Positions 1-6,218 of a stretch of DNA of 11,226 bases are shown piece after piece. Made by a program: the position numbers and the translations under genes. Source of the DNA: Myxococcales bacterium UBA5297 (GTDB taxonomy: Bacteria > Myxococcota > Myxococcia > Myxococcales > UBA5297); the NCBI GenBank assembly GCA_002408385.1, contig DHSB01000113.1, forward strand, positions 45,168 to 56,393, given 5' to 3'. The notes under the pieces were generated by a model. That model saw nothing but the letters and a program-made list of their open reading frames with translations. It was not told where the DNA came from and searched no databases. Positions within the stretch are counted from its first letter, which is position 1. Each line of letters begins with the position of its first letter.

Positions 1-576
1 GGCGGCGGGAGCTGCAACACCGGAAACCCCGGGGTCTGCAACCAAGGCGAGAAGCGCTGCGTGGGCGGCAACATCGTCTGTATGGAGGTCAACCAGGCCT
101 CGCCCGAGATCTGCGACGGCAAGGACAACGACTGCGACGGCAGCATCGACGAGGACGTGCAGTCCGGCGGCGACTGCAACACCGGCCTGCCCGGGGTCTG
201 CGCTGCCGGAGAGGCCCGCTGCGAGGGCGGCACCTTCACCTGCGTGCAGAAGGTCCAGGCCTCGCCCGAGATCTGCGACGGCAAGGACAACGACTGCAAC
301 GGCCAGGTCGACGACTCGCCCGCTTGCCAGTCGCCGGACGCGGGCGAGCCCGATGCGGGCGAGCAGGACGCGGGCCTCGCCGACTCGGGCCAGGGACAGG
401 ACGCGGGCCTGCCGATAGTCGACTCGGACGCAGGGGTCGAGCAGGACGCGGGCAAGCCGCGCGGCCAAGTACCCGAAGTGCCGAACGCCGGATGCGGGTG
501 CACCTCGGGGGTCGACGGCTCGGCGCTGTTGGGCCTGTTCGCCCTCGCCGGACTCCTCCGGCGACGCCGCGCCTGA
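1..576 (+). CDS. MopE-type metal-binding repeat protein with MYXO-CTERM-like tail (3' part)
   Basis: The frame is open from the first base, so this is the C-terminal 191 residues of a longer secreted protein; the start lies left of the window. Two repeats with a 54-residue period are visible. Each has a block CNTGxPGVCxxGExRCxGG, then QASPEICDGKDNDC, which matches the putative metal-binding motif of the MopE family (copper-binding in methanotroph MopE; Asp/Asn-rich and calcium-like elsewhere). A low-complexity linker follows at about residues 110-155, with seven DAG or DSG triplets. The tail has a GCGC motif (Cys 165 and 167), a short hydrophobic stretch and a final RRRRA. This is the layout of MYXO-CTERM sorting signals, which anchor proteins at the myxobacterial surface. 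Codons in the two repeats are nearly identical, suggesting recent duplication. Metal identity and ligand are unknown. Confident of the repeat family and tail type, not of function. Confidence 0.85.
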   Translation, partial: GGGSCNTGNPGVCNQGEKRCVGGNIVCMEVNQASPEICDGKDNDCDGSIDEDVQSGGDCNTGLPGVCAAGEARCEGGTFTCVQKVQASPEICDGKDNDCNGQVDDSPACQSPDAGEPDAGEQDAGLADSGQGQDAGLPIVDSDAGVEQDAGKPRGQVPEVPNAGCGCTSGVDGSALLGLFALAGLLRRRRA

Positions 577-604
577 GCCTCAGGCCAGAGCGCTTTCGAG
601 CAAA

Positions 605-638
605 GAAGGGCGGCCCGTCTCGCGGCGGGCCGCCCTTC
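605..638. terminator. Bidirectional hairpin terminator
   Basis: A perfect 13-bp stem (605-617 with 626-638, core AAGGGCGGCCCG) closes an 8-base loop. It lies 28 bp after the stop of the plus-strand repeat protein and 23 bp after the stop of the convergent minus-strand gene at 662. On the minus strand the stem is followed by TTTG; on the plus strand the T-run is poor. The position between two convergent genes fits a shared terminator. Confidence 0.8.
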
Positions 639-661
639 GGCTTGCAAGGGGGGAACCTTGC

Positions 662-1327
662 CTAGAACTGCGCGCCGGCGTTGAGGGTCACCTGCAACCA
701 GTCGGTCCGGCTGTCGGTGATGCCGGGGAAGGCGTCCTCGCCAAAGGCGAACTCATAGGTGCCGCGAGCGCCGATGAGGAAGTCGGTCGCGATGCCTATC
801 GGCAGGTGGAAGTCCGCGCCGATGCCCACGGGGATCGAGGTGACGGTGTCGTCGACGACGAACAGCTCGTTGACCCCGGTATTGGTGAACTGCGTGAGGC
901 CGATGCCACCGAGCGCGTAGAGCTCGACAAGGTCGCCCACCACCGGGCTCACCTTGAGGACCGCCTCGCCGCCGTTCTGGTTGATGCGGCTCTGCTCACC
1001 GGGAAGCCCCTCTGCCGTTTGGAAGGTCGCGCCCTGGTACGACAGCTCGAGCGAGAGCGCGGAGAACGGCTCGATGGCCGCGAGCACACCGTACGTGGGG
1101 CCGGTGCCGATGATGTCGCCCGCGTCGCCGGTGAAGCTGCGGATACCGCCGAGCGCCTGCAGCTCGAGGCCGCGGTCCTGGACCTCCTCACGGACGACCG
1201 GCTCCTCGATGGTCACGGCGCCCTGGTCCTCTTCGATGATCACTCCGTCCTGCTGGGCGACGGCGCCCGCGGGCAGCAGCAGAGCGGCCGCGGCAAACGC
1301 CGTCAGAATGGCTTTGGCTTTTCTCAT
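662..1327 (-). CDS. Small outer-membrane beta-barrel-like protein
   Basis: This 221-residue protein has a clear Sec signal peptide: MRKAK, a hydrophobic stretch, and a likely cut after AVA at residue 24. A short acidic linker (residues 26-52, rich in E, D and V) follows, then about 165 residues of alternating polar and hydrophobic strands with regular Gly and aromatic residues (for example LELQALGGIRSF, LSLELSYQGATF, FLIGARGTYEF). It ends ...LNAGAQF; a terminal Phe is the usual recognition signal for barrel assembly. I read it as an 8-strand-type outer-membrane barrel. The start at 1327 is chosen over an in-frame codon 54 bp upstream because GGAGGG sits 5 bases before it and the signal peptide begins there. 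It is 50 bp downstream of the lipoprotein gene on the same strand, probably co-transcribed. The ligand or role is unknown. Confidence 0.75.
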   Translation of the reverse strand: MRKAKAILTAFAAAALLLPAGAVAQQDGVIIEEDQGAVTIEEPVVREEVQDRGLELQALGGIRSFTGDAGDIIGTGPTYGVLAAIEPFSALSLELSYQGATFQTAEGLPGEQSRINQNGGEAVLKVSPVVGDLVELYALGGIGLTQFTNTGVNELFVVDDTVTSIPVGIGADFHLPIGIATDFLIGARGTYEFAFGEDAFPGITDSRTDWLQVTLNAGAQF

Positions 1328-1377
1328 CTTTTCCCTCCGTTCTTCCAAGCCGCAGCGACTGAAGGCGCCGCAGCCCG

Positions 1378-2130
1378 TCACTTGAGCTCTTCGGCCTCCT
1401 CGGCGCTGAGGATCTCGACGCCGATGACCTCGGGCTTCTCGTCACCCTTGAGATCGTAGAAGACGCGCACGTCCTCGCCCTCGGAGAGCGCTTCCTTGCC
1501 GACTTCGACCCCGTTGCGCACGACCTTGACCTCGTCGCTGAGCGACAGCTCGGCCGGTTGGGCGTCCTCCTCGAACGGTTTGAGAATCAGCTCGTCCTCG
1601 GTGACCCGAGAGATCTGCCCCGCCTGCATCGCGTCGGCCTCGGCGAACTCCTCGGGCCGCGCCTGGGCCTTTGGCTCGCCCGCGCCGCCGACGCCGAGCT
1701 GCTCCTGTATCTGGCGGGCCTGCTCGGGCTCGAGGATGGCGATGCCGAGCACGAGCGGCGGCTCACCGGCGCGGCTCTGGTAGTAGACGTTGACGTCCGA
1801 GCCCTCCTCGAGCGCCTCCTCCGGGTTCATCGAGACCTGCTCGCCGCCGCGGAAGACCGGCGTCTGGTCCTCGAGCGTCAGCTCCGCCTCGCCGGCGGCG
1901 GGCGAATACGGGCTGAGCACGAGCTTGTTCTCGTCGGCGTCGATGCTCGCCACCTTGCCCGGCTGAGAGCCGGTGGCTTGCTCGGCGATGCGCTGCTCGA
2001 GCTCTGAAGGTTCTTGCTCCGGCGCCTGGGCCACCGGCTGTTCGGCCTTCGTGGCGCCCTTGTCGCTCGCGCAGGCGCTCATTCCCAGCAGCGCGGCGCC
2101 GGCGAGCAGGCTTAGCAGGCGAATACGCAT
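1378..2130 (-). CDS. Lipoprotein with two tandem homologous domains
   Basis: This 250-residue protein begins with a lipoprotein signal: MRIRLL, a hydrophobic core, and lipobox GMSAC with Cys 20 as the lipidated residue. The +2 residue is Ala, not Asp, which by enterobacterial rules favours the outer membrane. A Glu/Gln/Ala-rich linker (21-57) precedes two related domains. Domain 1 (about 58-137) and domain 2 (about 171-242) share the order GKVASI or GQISRV, KLVLSP or ELILKP, AELTLED or AELSLSD, a short turn, EALEEGSDVNVYY or EALSEGEDVRVFY, and VLGIAIL or VIGVEIL. This resembles small beta-barrel repeat domains such as DUF5666, but I cannot confirm the family. The protein is strongly acidic. 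Start 2130 is preferred to ATG at 2136 because GGGAGGGG is 6-7 bases before 2130 but abuts 2136. It leads a probable two-gene unit with the barrel protein at 662-1327. Confidence 0.75.
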   Translation of the reverse strand: MRIRLLSLLAGAALLGMSACASDKGATKAEQPVAQAPEQEPSELEQRIAEQATGSQPGKVASIDADENKLVLSPYSPAAGEAELTLEDQTPVFRGGEQVSMNPEEALEEGSDVNVYYQSRAGEPPLVLGIAILEPEQARQIQEQLGVGGAGEPKAQARPEEFAEADAMQAGQISRVTEDELILKPFEEDAQPAELSLSDEVKVVRNGVEVGKEALSEGEDVRVFYDLKGDEKPEVIGVEILSAEEAEELK

Positions 2131-2513
2131 GGTCATCCCCTCCCTTGAGCCGAACGTGGGCACCGTGAGGCAGCGAGGAAAGAGGAGCGCGGGCAGGCGG
2201 GTATCGTGCGGCAGGCTCCCAGGCCGCCCGGCGACGAGCCGGACACCAGGCGAAAACTCGTTGCCGATCGCGGGGAAAGGCTCGCCGTCTTGCCCTGACG
2301 ACGAAGGACGAGCCGTGTGTTGGACATCTCGGATTGCTTGCGGCAGGACAAGCTTCGCCCGATGAGGCCCGTTGCGCGGACGGACTGCTCGCCCGAGGGC
2401 TCGGCCCTCCCGAAGGCGCTCGAAAGGCCTGCCGGGATGTCGCGCGCGAGCGGGAAGTCCCGACAGCCCCCGCGGCATCGCTCGAGGCGGCGCGCCTCTC
2501 TCAAGAACGCCAA
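2131..2513. other. Non-coding region upstream of the lipoprotein gene
   Basis: About 380 bp between the lipoprotein start and the pckG terminator. Translations in this stretch are Arg/Pro/Ser-rich and look like GC-driven open frames, not proteins. It should hold the promoter of the minus-strand lipoprotein-barrel unit, but I see no convincing -10/-35 pair. No RNA gene or repeat was recognised. Confidence 0.5.
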
Positions 2514-2538
2514 GAGGCGGGGCGCAAGGCCCCGCCTC
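2514..2538 (-). terminator. Terminator of pckG
   Basis: A perfect 10-bp stem (GAGGCGGGGC, 2514-2523, with 2529-2538) closes a 5-base loop. It lies 33 bp past the pckG stop. Read on the minus strand it is followed by TTGGCGTTCTTG, a modest T-rich tail, so it is a plausible intrinsic terminator for pckG. Confidence 0.7.
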
Positions 2539-2571
2539 CGGAGCTCAACCGCTGTTGCTCTCGCCGCCCGC

Positions 2572-4362
2572 CTAGCCGAGCCGCCCGCGCAGCGCGCCGA
2601 GCTCGTCCCTCAAGGCCTGCGGCAGGCGGTCGCCGAACTTCGCGTAGAACTCCTCGACGCCCTCGACCTCCTTGCGCCAGCCCTCGCTATCGACCTCGGT
2701 GAGCTGTTCCATCGTCGCCGGCGCGACGTCGAGGCCGGTCATGTCGATGTCGGTCGGCCTGGGCAGCACGCCGACCGCGGTCTTCACGCCGACCTCGCGC
2801 CCCTCGATGCGCTCGACGATGTACTTGAGCACGCGGCTGTTCTCGCCATAGCCCGGCCACATGAACTTGCCGTTGTCGCCCTTGCGGAACCAGTTGACGA
2901 AGAAGATGCGCGGCGCCTTGTCGCCGAGCCTCTGGCCCATCTTCAGCCAGTGCCCGAAGTAGTCGGCCATGTTGTAGCCGCAGAACGGGAGCATCGCGAA
3001 CGGGTCGCGGCGCACCACGCCGACCGCACCGATGTTCGCCGCGGTGGTCTCGCTGCCGGTCGCCGAGCCCATGAAGACGCCGTGCTCCCACGAGAGCGCC
3101 TCGTTGACGAGCGGGATGGTGCTCGGGCGGCGTCCGCCAAAGAGGAAGGCGCTGATGGGCACGCCGTTGGGGCTCTCCCAGTCCGGGTCGATGACCGGGC
3201 ACTGGCTGGCCGGCGCGGTGAAGCGCGCGTTCGGGTGCGCGCCTTTGCGACCGCTGTCAGGCGTCCACTCGTTGCCCTCCCAGTCGATGCCCTTGGCCGG
3301 CGGCTCGAGGCCCATCTCCTCCCACCAGATGTCGCCCTCGGGGGTGAGCACGCAGTTGGTGAAGATGGTGTTCTTCTCGCAGGTGGTGATCGCGTTGGGG
3401 TTCGACTTGGTCGAGGTGCCCGGAGCGACTCCGAAGAAGCCGTACTCGGGGTTGATCGCGTAGAGCCGCCCGTCCTCGCCGATGCGCATCCAGGCGATGT
3501 CGTCGCCCAGGCAGCGCACCTTCCAGCCCGGGATGGTCGGCAGCATCATCGCCAGGTTGGTCTTGCCGCAGGCCGAAGGGAACGCCGCGGCGACGTAGTA
3601 CGTCCTCTCCTCGGGCGAGGTGAGCGAAAGGATGAGCATGTGCTCGGCCATCCAGCCCTCGTCGCGCGCCTGGACCGAGGCGATGCGCAGGGCGAAGCAC
3701 TTCTTGCCGAGCAGCGCGTTGCCGCCGTAGCCCGAGCCGTACGACCAGATCGCGCGCTCCTCGGGGAAGTGCGCGATGTGCTTCTGCTCCATCGGCGCGC
3801 AGGGCCAGCCCTCGTCCTTCTCGCCGGGCTGCAGGGGCTTGCCGACCGAGTGCAGGCAGGGCACGAACTCGCCGTCGGCGCCCAGCTTCTCGAGCACCGC
3901 GGCGCCCATGCGCGTCATGATCCGCATGTTGGCGACGACGTAGGGCGAGTCGGTGATCTCCACTCCGATCTTCGAAACCGGGGAGCCGAGCGGGCCCATC
4001 GAGAAGGGGACAACGTACAGCGTGCGGCCGGCCATGCAGCCGTCGTAGAGCTTGGTCATCGTCTTCTTGAGCTCGTCCGGCTCGATCCAGTTGTTCGTCG
4101 GGCCGGCCTCGTCCTTGGTGCGGGCGGCGATGAAGGTGCGGTTCTCGACGCGCGCGACGTCGCTCGGCTGTGAGCGGAACAGCAAGCAGTTGGGGCGCTT
4201 CTCCGGGTTGAGGCGGGTGGCAAGGCCGCTGTCGACCATCTCCTGGCACAGCTTGTCGTACTCGGCCTGCGAGCCGTCGCACCAGTGCACGCGCTGCGGC
4301 TTGCACAGCTTGGAGATCTCGTCGATCCAAGCGAGGAGTCGGGGATTGTTCGTCGCGGACAT
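2572..4362 (-). CDS. pckG: Phosphoenolpyruvate carboxykinase (GTP)
   Basis: PEP carboxykinase, GTP-dependent (EC 4.1.1.32), converts oxaloacetate and GTP to phosphoenolpyruvate, GDP and CO2 in the cytosol, the first committed step of gluconeogenesis. At 596 residues it has the usual length. The family motifs are present in order: YGSGYGGN (about 208-215, substrate loop), FPSACGKTN (261-269, kinase-1a P-loop with the reactive Cys 265 and Lys 267 typical of the GTP class), LGDDIAW (285-291, kinase-2, metal-binding Asp), [11 protein letters not shown] (409-419) and FVNWFRK (488-494, nucleotide-binding region). None of these motifs is broken. ATG at 4362 is chosen over GTG at 4368 because GAGGG lies 5 bases before the ATG but abuts the GTG. 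It stands alone, with its own terminator at 2514-2538 and a long non-coding stretch upstream. The antisense strand is open for over 600 codons, a GC artefact. Confidence 0.98.
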   Translation of the reverse strand: MSATNNPRLLAWIDEISKLCKPQRVHWCDGSQAEYDKLCQEMVDSGLATRLNPEKRPNCLLFRSQPSDVARVENRTFIAARTKDEAGPTNNWIEPDELKKTMTKLYDGCMAGRTLYVVPFSMGPLGSPVSKIGVEITDSPYVVANMRIMTRMGAAVLEKLGADGEFVPCLHSVGKPLQPGEKDEGWPCAPMEQKHIAHFPEERAIWSYGSGYGGNALLGKKCFALRIASVQARDEGWMAEHMLILSLTSPEERTYYVAAAFPSACGKTNLAMMLPTIPGWKVRCLGDDIAWMRIGEDGRLYAINPEYGFFGVAPGTSTKSNPNAITTCEKNTIFTNCVLTPEGDIWWEEMGLEPPAKGIDWEGNEWTPDSGRKGAHPNARFTAPASQCPVIDPDWESPNGVPISAFLFGGRRPSTIPLVNEALSWEHGVFMGSATGSETTAANIGAVGVVRRDPFAMLPFCGYNMADYFGHWLKMGQRLGDKAPRIFFVNWFRKGDNGKFMWPGYGENSRVLKYIVERIEGREVGVKTAVGVLPRPTDIDMTGLDVAPATMEQLTEVDSEGWRKEVEGVEEFYAKFGDRLPQALRDELGALRGRLG

Positions 4363-4437
4363 GGGCACCCTCGTTTCTGACGGTTGGTTGCTGCGCCACC
4401 GCTCCGTCGGCCGCTCGCCGCCGGGCGAAGGGGGGGC

Positions 4438-4446
4438 ATCCTAGCA
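4438..4446 (-). promoter_or_regulatory. Possible extended -10 element of pckG
   Basis: On the minus strand this reads TGCTAGGAT, that is TGn followed by TAGGAT (4 of 6 matches to TATAAT), 76 bp upstream of the pckG start. A good -35 is not visible at the expected spacing, which is tolerated for extended -10 promoters. Only a weak call in DNA this GC-rich. Confidence 0.3.
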
Positions 4447-4852
4447 TCGGAGCGACTGCTCATTCACCCGGCCCTGGCTCGATGGGCCGCGTGCGCAAGC
4501 CACTCAGTCGCCAACAGGCAACACGCTGCTCGAGTCCACCCCAACACTTGCCGCACGAGCTTCGATCGCGAGGGGCCAGGGGCACGAACGAACGGCGGGG
4601 TTGACGCCCCCGGAGCGGATCACCGAGTCGCCCCCGCTCACCCCGAGCCTGTTACCGGTCCCTTGGCCGGCTCTGCCCCATGGACGAACGGCGGACTGGG
4701 CGCGGATCGCGCGCAAGCAAGTGAAAGTCTCCTCTCCCGCGCTTGCGCGACTTCGGGGAGCGCGAAGGTTGGTCGCAACCGGTCGATGAGAGGCCTCCTA
4801 TCGACTCGACGCTTGTGCTCAACCTCAAGGAGCATCGGGGGCTGTTGGTAAG
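4447..4852. other. Non-coding region upstream of pckG
   Basis: About 400 bp with no convincing gene: the open frames have no ribosome site, and their composition is Arg/Ala/Ser/Pro shadow-like. The one clear structure is the inverted repeat listed at 4710-4749. No tRNA-like or riboswitch-like fold was recognised. The right-hand part leads into the dispersed repeats at 4853-5010. Confidence 0.5.
4710..4749. repeat. Inverted repeat, 9-bp arms
   Basis: CGCGCAAGC at 4710-4718 is exactly complementary to GCTTGCGCG at 4741-4749, with a 22-base pyrimidine-rich spacer. It is in non-coding DNA and belongs to no gene I can name. It could be a remnant of a repeat element or a chance GC-rich palindrome. 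Confidence 0.4.
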
Positions 4853-4896
4853 GAGCGTAGCCTCCCGAGGAACGAGGGAGGCGGAGTCGAAGGGCC
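4853..4896 (+). repeat. Dispersed palindromic repeat, copy A
   Basis: This direct-orientation copy has left arm GAGCGTAG, hairpin CCTCCC / GGGAGG (4861-4866 with 4876-4881, 9-base loop), and right arm CGGAGTCGAAGGGCC. The two arms match the arms of the tandem unit at 10877-11226, while the hairpin sequence differs yet still pairs. The outer left part (GGTCACCCT) is not recognisable. Confidence 0.75.
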
Positions 4897-4943
4897 CCTT
4901 GACTTCGGCCTCGCAAGCTCGGCCTACGCTCGGGGTGACCGGG
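4897..4943 (-). repeat. Dispersed palindromic repeat, copy B (inverted)
   Basis: Read on the minus strand it begins CCCGGTCACCCCGAGCGTAG, which matches the start of the tandem unit apart from one base. A short GGCC/GGCC stem with a 10-base loop follows, then a degenerate right arm CGAAGTCAAGG. It abuts copy A head-on, so A and B form a convergent pair. Confidence 0.75.
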
Positions 4944-4975
4944 GGCGGGCTGCTCTTGATCTCCGAGACAGTTGC

Positions 4976-5010
4976 TCGACTTCGGCCTGAGGGGCTCGGG
5001 CTGACCGGTC
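4976..5010 (-). repeat. Dispersed palindromic repeat, copy C (inverted, degenerate)
   Basis: On the minus strand it reads CCGGTCAGCCCGAGC, then a hairpin, then CCGAAGTCGAG. The hairpin (4985-4991 with 4995-5001) is a 7-bp stem with one G-T wobble and a 3-base loop. The arms match the family with several substitutions, and the TAG after GAGCG is lost. Its orientation is the same as copy B. Confidence 0.6.
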
Positions 5011-5093
5011 TTCGCTCGAAGGGTTCTTCGACACCTGTCTAGACCGCCAGCGGCGGTGGGCGCGGACCGGCGGGCAGCGACGCGAGGCGGCAA

Positions 5094-5120
5094 GCGTCGC
5101 GGGCGAAGGCCCGAGGACGC
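5094..5120 (-). terminator. Possible terminator after the cysteine-rich protein gene
   Basis: A composite hairpin about 50 bp past the stop codon at 5171: outer stem GCGTC/GACGC (5094-5098 with 5116-5120), a small internal loop, and inner stem GGGC/GCCC with a 4-base loop. On the minus strand it is followed by TTGCCGCC, so the T-run is poor. An overlapping 7-bp stem (5077-5083 with 5094-5100) is an alternative fold. Confidence 0.3.
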
Positions 5121-5170
5121 CTGCGCTGCGACGCTCCACGGTGCCCGCCCGCCCGAATGCCGCTTCGCTC

Positions 5171-5806
5171 CTACTTCGGGTAGACCCGGCCCGCTTCGGC
5201 GACGATCTTCTCGACGAGGCGCGCAGGCAGGAAGGCGGCCAGCCCTTCGCGGTCGAGCTGCAGCAGCGGCGGGCGGCAGACCCGGATCTCCTCGTGGCAG
5301 CGCGGGCACCTCTCGGCGCAGAGAACCTGGGCGACGGGGGTCGAGGTCTCGTACTGCACCGGCCGCATCAGCGCGCCGCAGCCGCGGGGACAGGAAACCC
5401 GCGGCTCGAGCAACCGAACGAGCCGCGCGCGCCGACGGATGAACTCTGCCCGGCGGTCGCGCGCCTCCCTGAGGTCTGCGTCCGAGAGCTCGTCCTGCAC
5501 CTCTTCGTCCGGCATCTGCCTCTCGATGAGCACGTGTTCGCACGAGTCGGTGATGGTCTCGACGACGAAGACGTGGATATCGCCGCGCCTCTCGGCGGCG
5601 AGGTGGACCGCCTCGGCTTCGTCGCGCTCGCTGCGCTTCGCCAGGCTGTCGCGCCAATGGCAATACGGGATGCCCTCGACCTCGGCCGACGGCACTCGTA
5701 GCACGACGACCGGCTCCCGGTCGCCCTCGCAAACGCAGTCGCGAAAGGCCTCGCGGATCTGCGGAGCGCAGCGAACGATGAGTAGCCGCGGATCGATCAC
5801 GCTCAT
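5171..5806 (-). CDS. Cysteine-rich protein of unknown function, possible zinc ribbon
   Basis: I do not recognise this 211-residue protein. It has no signal peptide or membrane segment, so it is probably cytosolic. The N-terminal part (1-95) alternates short strands and helices (VVVLRVPSAEVEGIPYCHW, GDIHVFVVETITDSCEHVLIE). Residues 97-133 are a highly charged, probably helical stretch rich in D, E and R. The C-terminal part has CPRGCG (Cys 139, 143), then C-x3-CPRC (Cys 163, 167, 170) and Cys 177, spacing that suggests a zinc ribbon or similar metal knuckle, followed by a helix (AAFLPARLVEKIVAEA). Start 5806 is chosen because GAGG lies 6 bases upstream and the upstream in-frame extension looks like non-coding sequence. 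It is divergent from the lipoprotein gene at 6219. DNA-, RNA- or protein-binding roles are all possible. Confidence 0.65.
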   Translation of the reverse strand: MSVIDPRLLIVRCAPQIREAFRDCVCEGDREPVVVLRVPSAEVEGIPYCHWRDSLAKRSERDEAEAVHLAAERRGDIHVFVVETITDSCEHVLIERQMPDEEVQDELSDADLREARDRRAEFIRRRARLVRLLEPRVSCPRGCGALMRPVQYETSTPVAQVLCAERCPRCHEEIRVCRPPLLQLDREGLAAFLPARLVEKIVAEAGRVYPK

Positions 5807-6137
5807 GGGCCGCCTCGCGCCTCTGGCCTTCGCTCGCACCCCTGCTCTCGGCTCGCCGCATCCCGCCGCCGCTGGGCCCGCCATCGGCTGACAGCGACTT
5901 CCCGATTCCGGCACGGCCGCCAACCGTTCGTTCCTCGCTCGAGCACCACCATGAGCCCCTCCGCTTTTGCCGCGCGGTGATGGTATCGGCCCGAAAGACG
6001 CCTCCAACCCGCCGAGCTCCTCGCGCCGCCGACGGCGTCGAGCGGAGAGCAGATTCGAGAAGACGACTTGCCGCGGGTCGCGACGAAAATTTACCGCGCC
6101 CCGGCGCCGCCACGTCGGCCCGCCTCGCCGCGCGCGG
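5807..6137. other. Divergent intergenic region
   Basis: About 330 bp between the divergent cysteine-rich gene and the lipoprotein gene. It includes a short AT-rich patch (around 6084-6094, GAAAATTTACC) that stands out from the GC-rich surroundings and could mark a regulatory site. No clear promoter for the minus-strand gene is visible. Frames running through it are Arg-rich extensions of the flanking genes without ribosome sites. Confidence 0.45.
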
Positions 6138-6167
6138 TTGAGCCATCGAGAGGCAATGCGCTCTAAT
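6138..6167 (+). promoter_or_regulatory. Possible sigma-70-type promoter of the pilin-like lipoprotein gene
   Basis: TTGAGC at 6138-6143 and TCTAAT at 6162-6167 match the -35 (4 of 6) and -10 (5 of 6) consensus with an 18-bp spacer. The -10 ends 51 bp before the TTG start. It is a plausible promoter in an otherwise GC-rich stretch, not proven. Confidence 0.4.
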
Positions 6168-6218
6168 CACCACTTCGTCGGCGCGACAGGTCGCGCCCCA
6201 CAGCCCGAGGAGAACCCG

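Noticed and set aside
1328..1381. Upstream start for the barrel protein at 1381
   Set aside because: The extra 18 residues precede a good signal peptide and lack a ribosome site; start 1327 has GGAGGG in place.
2317..4173. 618-codon plus-strand open frame opposite pckG
   Set aside because: It is antisense to a full, motif-complete PEP carboxykinase, is extremely Arg/Ala/Val/Asp-rich and has no ribosome site. It is a high-GC artefact.
4590..4680. Another copy of the dispersed repeat (GCTCACCCCGAGCCTG near 4637)
   Set aside because: Only a short match to the left arm; no right arm or hairpin follows, so it is too weak to list.
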